Source: an uncultured Sediminibacterium sp. (GTDB lineage Bacteria > Bacteroidota > Bacteroidia > Chitinophagales > Chitinophagaceae). Taken from it: a DNA stretch of 60,615 bases. The notes under the pieces were generated by a model. It was not told the DNA's origin. It did no database searches and saw only the letters and a program-made list of their open reading frames with translations. Shown here in pieces: positions 8,902-17,434 of the stretch. The first letter of the stretch is position 1; each line of letters starts with the position of its first letter. The translations under genes and the position numbers were made by a program. The DNA lies in the NCBI GenBank assembly GCA_937911175.1, contig CALDSE010000042.1, positions 1 through 60,615 on the forward strand. Reading direction: 5' to 3'.

Positions 8902-9984
8902 ATGGTCCTTCAGCGCCTTAAACCCCTATTGATAGTCAGTTTCCTAAGTATTTTCTTATTAAATGCTACTCCTTTATTTGCGAATGAAAAAGAAGCTGCT
9001 GCAAAAGAAGAAGGTAGCTTTAATGTAACCCAAACAATTTTGGAGCATATCAAGGATGACCATAGCTGGCATTTATGGGGTCATACCTCTATTTCTTTAC
9101 CTGTTATTTTATATACACCAGCAGGCTTTGAAGTTTTTTCTTCTGCAAAACTAATTGACGAACATCATGAGCCAGCAGTTTACAAAGGAAACTTTAATTA
9201 CAAATTAGTAGAAGGCAAGGCTAAAATTCTAAACGCAGCGGGTGAAGTAGATGTAGAAGCCAGTAAAAAATTATGGGATTTCTCTATTACTAAAAACGTA
9301 GCTAGTTTATTTATATCAGTTATTGTTTTATTGTTGGTGATATTAACTGCTGCAGGCGCTTATAAGAAAACGGGAATTACTTCAGCCCCTAAGGGACTTC
9401 AGTCTTTTATGGAGCCTATTGTTTTATTTGTAAGAGATGAAATTGCGCTTCCCAATATTGGGGCCAAGCGTTATGCAAAGTACATGCCTTTCTTATTAAC
9501 TATTTTCTTTTTAATATTAACGAATAATTTTTTAGGCTTAATTCCTATTTTCCCAGGCGGTGCGAATGTGAGTGGTAATATTGCTTTCACTATGACTTTA
9601 GCCGTTTGTGTTTTTATCGTGGTGAATTTAAGTTCTAATAAAAACTATTGGGAGCATATTTTCTGGATGCCTGGTATGCATTGGTCTATGAAATTATTTT
9701 TAGCACCTATTGAATTAATTGGGGTATTTAATAAACCTATTTCTTTAATGATTCGACTTTTCGCAAACATTACGGCGGGTCATATCTTGGTATTGAGTTT
9801 GGTTTGTTTAATATTTATTTTCAAAACAGTATATGCAGCTGCAGTAGCAGTGCCTTTTGTAATTTTTATATTCTTGATAGAATTGCTAGTTGCTTTTTTA
9901 CAAGCTTATATTTTTACCATGCTTACTGCAATGTATATTGGAATGGCATCAGAGGAAGGACATCATGATCAAGCACATCATTAA
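8902..9984 (+). CDS. atpB: F0F1 ATP synthase subunit a
   Basis: Stator channel subunit that carries protons to the c-ring. It has 360 residues from ATG 8902, longer than the ~270-residue enterobacterial form because of an N-terminal signal-like segment (LLIVSFLSIFLLNATPLFA, residues ~8-26) and an extra hydrophilic domain before the first core helix, a pattern known in Bacteroidota. The core carries the essential Arg in PISLMIRLFANITAGHIL and TNNFLGLIPIFPGG. The C-terminus is His-rich (EEGHHDQAHH). It is the first gene of atpB-E-F-H-A. No atpI-type gene is seen upstream. Confidence 0.95.
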   Translation: MVLQRLKPLLIVSFLSIFLLNATPLFANEKEAAAKEEGSFNVTQTILEHIKDDHSWHLWGHTSISLPVILYTPAGFEVFSSAKLIDEHHEPAVYKGNFNYKLVEGKAKILNAAGEVDVEASKKLWDFSITKNVASLFISVIVLLLVILTAAGAYKKTGITSAPKGLQSFMEPIVLFVRDEIALPNIGAKRYAKYMPFLLTIFFLILTNNFLGLIPIFPGGANVSGNIAFTMTLAVCVFIVVNLSSNKNYWEHIFWMPGMHWSMKLFLAPIELIGVFNKPISLMIRLFANITAGHILVLSLVCLIFIFKTVYAAAVAVPFVIFIFLIELLVAFLQAYIFTMLTAMYIGMASEEGHHDQAHH

Positions 9985-10011
9985 TAATATTTATAAATTT
10001 TTTTTCAATAA

Positions 10012-10242
<231 letters not shown>

Positions 10243-10266
10243 TCTATCAAAAGATTTCCCAAAGCA

Positions 10267-10306
10267 TTATAGGCCCTAGCACAGGGCGAAGGGCCTATAA
10301 TTTTTT
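10267..10306 (+). terminator. Intrinsic terminator hairpin between atpE and atpF
   Basis: Perfect 11-bp stem (TTATAGGCCCT 10267-10277 with AGGGCCTATAA 10290-10300), a 12-base loop and six T at 10301-10306. It lies inside the atp operon, so it must be partial or regulated unless atpF has its own promoter. I saw no TAnnTTTG match between it and atpF. Confidence 0.8.
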
Positions 10307-10316
10307 AAACAAAGCG

Positions 10317-10366
10317 TTGTAGAAAAAGATTTTAAAAGAAAAGATTGTAGATAAAGAATTTTAAAT
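10317..10366. repeat. Imperfect tandem repeat in the atpE-atpF spacer
   Basis: Two ~21-base copies with a 28-base period. Both begin TTGTAGA, continue (A/T)AAAGA, and end TTTTAAA (10317-10337 and 10345-10365). Function unknown; in AT-rich sequence this may be chance or slippage. Confidence 0.45.
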
Positions 10367-10387
10367 CATTAAGATAAATTAAGGATT

Positions 10388-10897
10388 ATGTTTTTAGAAA
10401 TAAACCCATTAGTGTTACCAGATATCGGATTGGTATTCTGGAATACTGTTGCCTTTCTTGGCCTACTTGTTGTATTAGGCAAGTTTGCTTGGAAGCCTAT
10501 GTTGAAAGCCATCTCTGATAGAGAGAAAGGCATTGAGGATTCTTTAGCCAAGGCAGACAAAATGAAAGCAGATTTAACTGCTATGCAAAATGAAAATGAA
10601 GCATTGTTAGCTAAAGCGAGAGAGGAAAGAGCTACCCTTATCAAAGAAGCTAAAGAAGCTTCAGAGAAAATGATAGCAGAAGCAAAGGATAAAGCGAAGT
10701 CTGAATATGAAAGAATTGTGGCAGATGCACAAGTAGCTATTAACCAACAAAAAAATGCAGCCTTAACGGAAGTGAAAAACCAAGTGGGTAGCTTAGTGGT
10801 GGAAGTAGCTGAGAAAGTATTAAGACGCGAGCTTACGAATAAAGCAGAACAAGAAACCTATATTAAGCAATTAGCAGACGGAGTTAAGTTAAACTAA
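10388..10897 (+). CDS. atpF: F0F1 ATP synthase subunit b
   Basis: Peripheral stalk subunit linking F0 to F1. The 169 residues comprise one N-terminal membrane helix (IGLVFWNTVAFLGLLVVLG), the motif KFAWKPMLKAISDREKGIEDSL at the membrane exit, a long charged Ala/Lys/Glu helix, and a C-terminal region that binds the delta subunit. It is 10 bp upstream of atpH. The 145-bp gap before it contains the terminator and the tandem repeat. Confidence 0.95.
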   Translation: MFLEINPLVLPDIGLVFWNTVAFLGLLVVLGKFAWKPMLKAISDREKGIEDSLAKADKMKADLTAMQNENEALLAKAREERATLIKEAKEASEKMIAEAKDKAKSEYERIVADAQVAINQQKNAALTEVKNQVGSLVVEVAEKVLRRELTNKAEQETYIKQLADGVKLN

Positions 10898-10907
10898 ATT
10901 TTAAAAA

Positions 10908-11468
10908 ATGCCCAACGCACGTTTAGCAGGTAGATACGCAAAGAGCTTATTAGATTTAGCCACAGAGCAAGGCCAATTAGAGGCCGTGTATGCTGATATG
11001 AAATACATTCATGAAGTATGCCATGCCAGTAGCGATTTTGTAAATATGTTACGCAGTCCAATTATTAAAGCCGATCAAAAAAATAGCATCATTAATGAAG
11101 TGCTTAAAAATAAAGTAGGGGTATTAACCAATTCTTTCACGGTGCTATTGGTTAAAAAAGGAAGAGAATTAGAATTACCGGAAATGGCTACTGCCTTTAT
11201 TGAGCAGTACAATGCTATTAAAGGAATTCATCAAGTTACTTTAACTACAGCAGTAGCGGTAAGTGAAGAAATTAAAAAATCAATCGAGCAAAAAGTAAAA
11301 TCAGCTGCTGATTTTAAAACCATTGAACTAACTACTAAAACAGACGAAAGTTTAATTGGTGGTTTTGTACTAGAGTTTAATAATAATTTAGTAGACGCTA
11401 GTATTGCCAGAGATTTAAAAGACATTAAAAAACAATTTTTGAACAACGAGTTCATTAGTAAAATATAA
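10908..11468 (+). CDS. atpH: F0F1 ATP synthase subunit delta
   Basis: Connects the b-stalk to the alpha/beta head (OSCP family). The 186 residues start NARLAGRYAKSLLDLATEQGQLE, the usual family N-terminus. The C-terminal half has the conserved TDESLIGGFVLEF, then LVDASIARDLKDIKKQF. It sits between atpF (10 bp) and atpA (26 bp) in the normal order. Confidence 0.94.
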   Translation: MPNARLAGRYAKSLLDLATEQGQLEAVYADMKYIHEVCHASSDFVNMLRSPIIKADQKNSIINEVLKNKVGVLTNSFTVLLVKKGRELELPEMATAFIEQYNAIKGIHQVTLTTAVAVSEEIKKSIEQKVKSAADFKTIELTTKTDESLIGGFVLEFNNNLVDASIARDLKDIKKQFLNNEFISKI

Positions 11469-11494
11469 ATAATCATACATTAAAATAGACTGTT

Positions 11495-13072
11495 ATGGCG
11501 GACATTAAACCAGATGAAATTTCGGCGATTCTTAGACAACAATTAAGCAACTTTAATGCTTCAGCAGATTTAGAAGAAGTAGGAACTGTACTACAGGTGG
11601 GTGATGGTATTGCCCGTGTATATGGTTTGAATGGTGTTAGAAGTGGTGAGTTAGTTGAATTTGAGAATGGCACTAAAGCCATTGCGCTTAACCTAGAAGA
11701 AGACAATGTGGGTGTGGTATTGATGGGTGATAGTAAAGGTATCAAAGAAGGTAATAAAGTAAAAAGAACTGGAGAGATTGCTTCTATTAAAGTAGGAGAT
11801 GGTCTTACAGGTCGTGTTATTAATACATTAGGAGAGCCTATCGATGGTAAGGGCCCTATTAAAGGTGACTTATATGAAATGCCATTGGAGCGTAAAGCGC
11901 CAGGGGTAATTTTCCGTGAGCCAGTTAAAGAACCATTACAAACAGGTATCAAGGCAATCGATGCAATGATTCCTATTGGACGTGGACAACGTGAGTTAGT
12001 CATTGGTGACCGTCAAACAGGTAAGACCGCTATTTGCGTGGATACCATTATCAATCAAAAAGAATTTTTTGATGCAGGTAAGCCAGTGTATTGTATTTAT
12101 GTAGCCATTGGTCAAAAAGCATCTACGATTGCAGGTGTGATGAAAACATTAGAAGACAATGGTGCGATGGCTTATACTATTATTGTAGCGGCTCCAGCAG
12201 CAGATCCTGCTCCACTTCAATTCTACGCTCCATTTGCGGGTGCAGCGATTGGAGAGTTCTTCCGTGATACAGGTCGTCCAGCATTAATTGTTTATGACGA
12301 TTTATCTAAGCAAGCGGTGGCTTATCGTGAGGTTTCTTTATTATTACGTCGCCCTCCAGGACGTGAAGCATATCCTGGTGATGTATTCTATTTGCATAGT
12401 CGTTTATTAGAGCGTGCTGCAAAAGTTATTGCCAATGATGAAGTAGCAAAAAACATGAACGATTTACCAGCTTCTATTAAGCATTTAGTAAAAGGTGGAG
12501 GATCACTTACCGCCTTACCTATTATTGAAACACAGGCGGGTGACGTTTCTGCATACATTCCTACCAACGTAATTTCTATTACCGACGGACAAATTTTCTT
12601 AGAAGGTAACTTGTTTAACGCGGGTATTCGTCCAGCGATTAACGTAGGTATCTCTGTAAGTCGTGTAGGTGGTAATGCACAAATTAAATCCATGAAAAAA
12701 GTATCTGGTACTTTGAAATTAGACCAGGCCTTATACCGTGAGTTGGAAGCCTTCTCAAAATTTGGTGGTGACTTAGATGCCGCTACTAAATCGGTAATTG
12801 ATAAAGGTGCTAGAAACGTGGAAATCTTAAAGCAAGCGCAGTACACTCCATTCTCTGTGGAGAAACAAGTAGCCATTATTTACCTAGGTACAAATGGTTT
12901 AATAAAAGAAGTATCGGTACGTAAGGTAAAAGAATTCGAAGCTCATTTCTTATTAGAGATGACTAACAAATTACCCAATGTACTTGCTGAATTTAAGAAA
13001 GGCAACTTACCTGAAGATGGATTGAAGCAAATGGTAGAATTAGCCAACAGCATCATCCCTCAATACAAATAG
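11495..13072 (+). CDS. atpA: F0F1 ATP synthase subunit alpha
   Basis: Non-catalytic nucleotide-binding subunit of F1. The 525 residues include Walker [11 protein letters not shown] (Lys177), [21 protein letters not shown], and the Arg-finger region [20 protein letters not shown]. Length and motifs are normal. It is the last gene of this operon: a terminator follows 25 bp later, and the subunit gamma gene (atpG), which usually comes next, is absent, as are atpD and atpC. The remaining F1 genes must be elsewhere in the genome. Confidence 0.97.
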   Translation: MADIKPDEISAILRQQLSNFNASADLEEVGTVLQVGDGIARVYGLNGVRSGELVEFENGTKAIALNLEEDNVGVVLMGDSKGIKEGNKVKRTGEIASIKVGDGLTGRVINTLGEPIDGKGPIKGDLYEMPLERKAPGVIFREPVKEPLQTGIKAIDAMIPIGRGQRELVIGDRQTGKTAICVDTIINQKEFFDAGKPVYCIYVAIGQKASTIAGVMKTLEDNGAMAYTIIVAAPAADPAPLQFYAPFAGAAIGEFFRDTGRPALIVYDDLSKQAVAYREVSLLLRRPPGREAYPGDVFYLHSRLLERAAKVIANDEVAKNMNDLPASIKHLVKGGGSLTALPIIETQAGDVSAYIPTNVISITDGQIFLEGNLFNAGIRPAINVGISVSRVGGNAQIKSMKKVSGTLKLDQALYRELEAFSKFGGDLDAATKSVIDKGARNVEILKQAQYTPFSVEKQVAIIYLGTNGLIKEVSVRKVKEFEAHFLLEMTNKLPNVLAEFKKGNLPEDGLKQMVELANSIIPQYK

Positions 13073-13096
13073 TATTCGTTAATATTAAATTGATAT

Positions 13097-13125
13097 AAAA
13101 CCCCGAACTATGTTTGGGGTTTTTT
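13097..13125 (+). terminator. Intrinsic terminator after atpA
   Basis: Twelve-base arms AAAACCCCGAAC (13097-13108) and GTTTGGGGTTTT (13112-13123) with one G-T wobble and a 3-base loop, then a T run. The loop and right arm also spell TATGTTTG (13109-13116), a match to the -7 promoter consensus, so this site might double as a promoter for the next gene. Confidence 0.85.
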
Positions 13126-13139
13126 GTTATAATCTCAGT

Positions 13140-14045
13140 ATGGCAGTTATTAAAGTAGAAAATATTAGTAAAAATTTTGGGACACTGAAAGCGGTGGACA
13201 ATCTCAGCTTTGAAGTAGAGGCTGGGCAGGTCTTTGGCTTTTTGGGTCAGAATGGTTCGGGTAAAAGCACCACCATTCGCATGCTTTTGTCTTTGATTCA
13301 CCCAAGTAGTGGTAGTATTGAGCTATTTGGAAAGTCCATCCAAAAAAACAGAGCCTCTATATTGGAACAGGTGGGCGCCATTATTGAAAGGCCCGATTTA
13401 TATCCTTATTTAACGGCTACAGAGCACTTGCAATTATTTGCCAAAGTAAGAAAGCAAAAAGTAGCTGCTATAAATATTACCAAAACTTTAGAGCAAGTAG
13501 GTTTGTCGCATCGTTCCCAAGATAAAGTACAAACCTTTTCATTAGGTATGAAGCAGCGTTTAGGTATTGCCATTGCGCTGGTGCATAATCCAAGCTTAAT
13601 TATTTTAGATGAACCTACGAATGGTTTAGATCCACAAGGCATTGCCGATATTCGTAGCTTAATTCAATACTTAGCCAAAGAAGAAGGCAAGACCGTTTTT
13701 GTTTCCTCTCATTTACTTTCTGAAATAGAACAAGTGGCGCATCAAATATTAATTATACATCAGGGTAAAAAAATGGTAGAAGGGGTGACTAAAGAATTAT
13801 TAGATCCTGAAAAAAGAATTGTACAAATAAAAACATTGGATGATGTAAAGGCCTTGTCAATTATTGTGGCAGGTAGTTTTAGTCAATACTTACTTAGTAG
13901 AAAAGAAGGTATCTTTTTAAAATTACCAACCACTGCTATTCCTATGCTGAATGAAAGCCTTGTCCAGTCAGGGATTTCGGTCTTGGGTATTGAAACCAAG
14001 AATTCTTTAGAAGATTATTTTTTACAAATTACTTCAAACGCTTAG
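13140..14045 (+). CDS. ABC transporter ATP-binding protein (ABC-2 exporter type)
   Basis: 301-residue ATPase with Walker A GQNGSGKSTT, signature FSLGMKQRLGIA, Walker B LIILDEPTNGLDP and H-loop FVSSHLLSE, followed by a ~90-residue C-terminal extension typical of NatA/CcmA/DrrA-like exporter ATPases. An upstream in-frame ATG at 13110 lies inside the atpA terminator, so ATG 13140 is chosen. Two bases separate it from the permease gene, and four genes in a row are spaced by 1-2 bases, pointing to one translationally coupled operon. Confidence 0.93.
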   Translation: MAVIKVENISKNFGTLKAVDNLSFEVEAGQVFGFLGQNGSGKSTTIRMLLSLIHPSSGSIELFGKSIQKNRASILEQVGAIIERPDLYPYLTATEHLQLFAKVRKQKVAAINITKTLEQVGLSHRSQDKVQTFSLGMKQRLGIAIALVHNPSLIILDEPTNGLDPQGIADIRSLIQYLAKEEGKTVFVSSHLLSEIEQVAHQILIIHQGKKMVEGVTKELLDPEKRIVQIKTLDDVKALSIIVAGSFSQYLLSRKEGIFLKLPTTAIPMLNESLVQSGISVLGIETKNSLEDYFLQITSNA

Positions 14046-14047
14046 TT

Positions 14048-14923
14048 ATGTGGTCGCTTATACAAATAGAATTATATAAAATTTTCAGACGCCCAAGAAC
14101 CTATATTGCTTTTGGCGCTATAGCAGCACTTATTGTGGTCATTCAATTTGGTTTAAAAATTGATGGCGATGCTTATGCGGGGTTTCTAATGAAGGATATT
14201 AATGATACTTTAACGGTCGATGGTAAAGTATTAAATGGCTATTTAATTTGTTATATTTTATTACAATTATTATTAGTGCATGTGCCCTTGCTGGTAGCCT
14301 TAATTGCCGCAGATATGATTTCAGGTGAAGCCAATTTAGGTACGCTTCGTTTATTATTTACAACGCCTTATAGCAGAACCCATTGGGTAATTGCTAAGTT
14401 TATTGCAGCTAGTATGTATACTATTTTGCTTTTAATATGGCTGGCCTTCTTAGCGCTATTTGCAAGTATGTGGATATTTGGCACCGACGATTTATTTTTA
14501 ATGAAGTCTAATTATGTAGTGTTGATAGAACAGTCAGATGTTTTATGGAGATATGTAGGCGCCTTTGTATTTGCTAGCTTTTCTTTGCTAACCGTTACCA
14601 GCCTTGGTTTTTTGATGTCAAGTTTATCAAGTAATTCTATTGGGCCCATTGTAGGTACCATGAGTGCCATTGTATTTTTTACTATTTTAAGCACTTTAAA
14701 TATTCCTTTATTTAATATAGTAAAGCCTTATTTATTCACGACTCATATGAATAATTGGAAAGAATTTTTTGACATTAAAGTGAATATAGACAATGAGGCT
14801 ATTAGAGGCAGTATTTTAAACATTCCTAAAATTAAAACCTCTTTAATGGTATTAACCCTTCATATTATTTTATTTGTAACGGCCTCTATCATTATTATTA
14901 AGAAAAAAGATATACTAAGTTAA
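14048..14923 (+). CDS. ABC-2 type transporter permease
   Basis: 291-residue integral membrane protein with about six helices. The first is at YIAFGAIAALIVVIQFG, later ones at LLLVHVPLLVALIAADMIS, TILLLIWLAFLALFASMWI and LHIILFVTASIIII. Between them is the ABC-2 motif ISGEANLGTLRLLFTTPYSR with WVIAKFIAA, typical of this permease class. It pairs with the ATPase gene just upstream. The substrate is unknown; the two secreted proteins encoded immediately downstream suggest envelope traffic. Confidence 0.9.
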   Translation: MWSLIQIELYKIFRRPRTYIAFGAIAALIVVIQFGLKIDGDAYAGFLMKDINDTLTVDGKVLNGYLICYILLQLLLVHVPLLVALIAADMISGEANLGTLRLLFTTPYSRTHWVIAKFIAASMYTILLLIWLAFLALFASMWIFGTDDLFLMKSNYVVLIEQSDVLWRYVGAFVFASFSLLTVTSLGFLMSSLSSNSIGPIVGTMSAIVFFTILSTLNIPLFNIVKPYLFTTHMNNWKEFFDIKVNIDNEAIRGSILNIPKIKTSLMVLTLHIILFVTASIIIIKKKDILS

Positions 14924-14924
14924 G

Positions 14925-15635
14925 ATGCACCCTATAAATTTAAAAAATATTTTATTAATTTGTATAATACTTGCTTGCGGTTTAGGTATGCCTATGCAAA
15001 CTATGGCGCAAGCCGATCCCTTAATAGAAAAAGTTAGTCAAAAACTAGCACAGGTAAATGACTATGTGGCGGAAGGGGTTATGAAAACAGATGTTTCTTT
15101 TATCAAGGCCTCTTTAGGAAAAGTAAAAGTATATTTTAAAAAGCCCAATTTATTAAAAGTAAAAAAGGAAGGGGGTATTTCCTTATTGCCAAGGGGTGGG
15201 GTATCGCTTACTATTAATACTTTATTAAATACAAAGCAGTATACAACTATCCCTTCAGGCACACAGGTTTTGAACGGGAAAAATTTAACGGTGATAAAAT
15301 TAATTCCAACAGATGATAATTTAGACTGGGTAATTTCTACTTTATGGATTGACCCCGTAGAAGCCCTAGTGTATAAAACCGCTACTACCACTAAGGAAAA
15401 CGGTAGCTATGAAATTAACATGCAATATGGTGAGTATGCCAAACAAGGGCTCGCTAGTAAAATTATTTTTAGTTTTAACACTAAAGATTATAAATTGCCT
15501 AATGGTATTACTCTAGAATTTGGAGACGAAGACCCAACGGCTAAACAAAAAGCCCTTAAAAATAAAAAAGGAACTATAGAAATAACTTACTCTAAGTACA
15601 CGATAAATAAAGGTATACCTAATAATATTTTTTAA
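14925..15635 (+). CDS. LolA/LolB-fold periplasmic protein, probable lipoprotein-carrier-like partner
   Basis: 236 residues with an N-terminal signal peptide (LLICIILACGLGMPMQTMAQA) and a beta-rich body. Segments such as PLIEKVSQKLAQVNDYVAEG, KVKVYFKKPNLLKVK, and WVISTLWIDPVEALVYKT resemble outer-membrane lipoprotein-sorting/LolA-like proteins, which bind acyl chains in a half-barrel. The start codon is 1 base after the permease stop. Established: LolA-fold proteins carry lipidated cargo across the periplasm. Inferred: this one accepts something delivered by the ABC-2 exporter. Assignment is by overall pattern and not by a catalytic motif. Confidence 0.7.
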   Translation: MHPINLKNILLICIILACGLGMPMQTMAQADPLIEKVSQKLAQVNDYVAEGVMKTDVSFIKASLGKVKVYFKKPNLLKVKKEGGISLLPRGGVSLTINTLLNTKQYTTIPSGTQVLNGKNLTVIKLIPTDDNLDWVISTLWIDPVEALVYKTATTTKENGSYEINMQYGEYAKQGLASKIIFSFNTKDYKLPNGITLEFGDEDPTAKQKALKNKKGTIEITYSKYTINKGIPNNIF

Positions 15636-15637
15636 CT

Positions 15638-16270
15638 ATGCGTAGTTATTTATTTATTTTATTTTTTTCTATTGGCTTGTTGAAGGTGCAAGCGCAGTCA
15701 AACAGTACAAATAAAACTTTGGAGACAGCTGTCATGCAATTCCATCAGGCAAACAAAAACCTAAACTATCAAGAATTGTATGTACAATTTGAACAGCTTT
15801 ATGCTGTTAATAAAACCAATTGGTTAATTCCTTATTATGCTGGAATGACCAGATCAATCATGTGTCTTTTGAAGATGGGTGATAAAGATGTGCTAGCCAA
15901 TGATGCTTTATTATGGGTGCGCAGGGCAAAATCCATTATGGCCAATGACGAAGTGTATTGCGCAGAAAGTTTAGCCTATACTGCAAAGATGTCAGTGAAT
16001 CCTCTATTGAGGTGGTTAACCTATGAAGGTAAAATTAAAAAAGCCTTAAGCTTGGCTAAGAAGTTGAATCCAAATAATCCTAGGGTCTATGTTTTGGAAG
16101 CCAATATCCAACAAAAAATACCTTATATATTTGGTGGTGGATGTAATTCAGTAAAGCCATTGATTCAAAAAGCAGAATTGTGTTTTAATATTCAAACTAA
16201 ACCAAATTCAGTGGAGCCATCTTGGGGTTTTCAATCCTTAGTGCAATTAAAAAAAGCATGCCCTTTTTAA
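15638..16270 (+). CDS. Secreted protein, possibly TPR-like
   Basis: 210 residues with a clear signal peptide (YLFILFFSIGLLKVQAQS). The rest is helical with repeat-like spacing (LNYQELYVQFEQLYAVNKTNWLIPYY and LSLAKKLNPNNPRVYVLEANI), and a FGGGCNSVKPLIQKAELCF segment resembling the last repeat of periplasmic TPR proteins. It is the last gene of the ABC exporter operon (2 bases after the LolA-like gene) and converges on pdxA. No enzyme motif is visible. The precise role is unknown. Confidence 0.7.
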   Translation: MRSYLFILFFSIGLLKVQAQSNSTNKTLETAVMQFHQANKNLNYQELYVQFEQLYAVNKTNWLIPYYAGMTRSIMCLLKMGDKDVLANDALLWVRRAKSIMANDEVYCAESLAYTAKMSVNPLLRWLTYEGKIKKALSLAKKLNPNNPRVYVLEANIQQKIPYIFGGGCNSVKPLIQKAELCFNIQTKPNSVEPSWGFQSLVQLKKACPF

Positions 16271-16289
16271 ATGCCTTTAAATTCTTGGA

Positions 16290-17390
16290 TTAATTTTCGT
16301 TTTCATACAATCTTTCATCCACCGCACCTGCAAACATTCTTGCACTAATTTTCTTAAGTGGGTTTAGGCGCATATCTGTATAACCTTGTCTTGCATGTAT
16401 AATTCTAGCACATTCAAATATACTTGCTGTAAAAGAACCTGCATCGGCCTTAGCCTTCCCTGCAATATCAAAGGCAGTGCCATGGTCCGGACTTGTTCTA
16501 ACAATAGGTAGCCCTGCTGTAAAATTCACGCCCTCGCCAAAGGCCAATGATTTAAAGGGTATAAGCCCTTGATCATGATACATGGCAAGTACACCATCAA
16601 ATTTTTCATGCGCACCTCTTGCAAAAAATGCATCTGCAGAATAAGGTCCGTATACTAGCATTTGTTGTTTGCTTTCTTTAATGGCAGGTTTGATAATTTC
16701 AATTTCCTCTTTACCAATTAAGCCTTCATCACCTGCATGTGGGTTTAAGGCTAATACGGCAATACGGGGTGCATCAATACCAAAATCTTTTTTCAAACTG
16801 CTATTTAAAATACTTAGCTTTTGTTTTATCTTATCCTTGGTAATATGTTGACCTACTTCTTGTATGGTTACATGTTCAGTAACCAAGGCCATTCTTAAAT
16901 TATCTGCTACGAGTAACATTAAGTTTTCAGTATTGCCAAAGGCGGCTTGCAAATAAGGGGTATGTCCGCTAAAATTAAAATTAGGAGATTGAATATTTTT
17001 TTTATGAATAGGGGCGGTAACTAGCCCGTCAATTTGTTTATTTTTTAAAGCGGCTACTGCAGCTTCTAAAGAAATCAATGCATATTTACCTCCTAACGCT
17101 GACATTTCACCAGGGGTAATTTCTACTTCTTCTTCCCAGCAGTTTACTAAGTTCACTTGCTTGGTATTTAATTTAGAAAGGTCGGTGGCGGCTGCAAAAT
17201 TGATAGCGTATTCAGGTAGGCCTTTTCTATAAAAATTGATGGACTTATTATTGGCAAAAACGACAGGAATGATGAAATCTAAGATACGGCTATCCGATAG
17301 AGATTTTATGATTAATTCAATGCCAATGCCGTTTAAATCGCCGCAGGTAAAGCCTATAATTGGTTTTCTGATGTCTGGGTTCATATCCAT
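16290..17390 (-). CDS. pdxA: 4-hydroxythreonine-4-phosphate dehydrogenase
   Basis: Oxidises 4-phosphohydroxy-L-threonine in pyridoxal-phosphate synthesis. Motifs: N-terminal GFTCGDLNGIGIELIIKS, TAPIHKKNI, FSGHTPYLQ, LNPHAGDEGLIGKEE, and the metal-binding AMYHDQGLIPFKSLAFGEGVNFT followed by RTSPDHGTAFDIAG. Length 366 residues from ATG 17390; ATG 17384 is an equally possible start, and a TTG-initiated frame to 17417 would overlap the promoter region. It is divergent from rsmA, as often in Bacteroidota. A near-consensus TACTTTTA lies on the minus strand at 17410-17403. Confidence 0.94.
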   Translation of the reverse strand: MDMNPDIRKPIIGFTCGDLNGIGIELIIKSLSDSRILDFIIPVVFANNKSINFYRKGLPEYAINFAAATDLSKLNTKQVNLVNCWEEEVEITPGEMSALGGKYALISLEAAVAALKNKQIDGLVTAPIHKKNIQSPNFNFSGHTPYLQAAFGNTENLMLLVADNLRMALVTEHVTIQEVGQHITKDKIKQKLSILNSSLKKDFGIDAPRIAVLALNPHAGDEGLIGKEEIEIIKPAIKESKQQMLVYGPYSADAFFARGAHEKFDGVLAMYHDQGLIPFKSLAFGEGVNFTAGLPIVRTSPDHGTAFDIAGKAKADAGSFTASIFECARIIHARQGYTDMRLNPLKKISARMFAGAVDERLYENEN

Positions 17391-17422
17391 TTGATTAGGC
17401 TGTAAAAGTACGCACAAAAACC

Positions 17423-17430
17423 TAACTTTG
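17423..17430 (+). promoter_or_regulatory. -7 element of rsmA, 4 nt before the ATG
   Basis: TAACTTTG ends at 17430 and the ATG is at 17435. This predicts a leaderless or near-leaderless transcript. Confidence 0.6.
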
Positions 17431-17434
17431 CCTC

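Noticed and set aside
11473-12003. 176-codon open frame antisense to atpA
   Set aside because: Low-complexity Pro/Ser/Leu composition, mirrors a highly conserved atpA frame, and has no promoter; typical antisense shadow.
12388-12876. 162-codon open frame antisense to atpA
   Set aside because: Same reasoning: no family resemblance, explained by codon use of atpA on the other strand.
13110-13139. Upstream ATG for the ABC ATPase
   Set aside because: It lies in the atpA terminator hairpin; the family N-terminus begins at ATG 13140.
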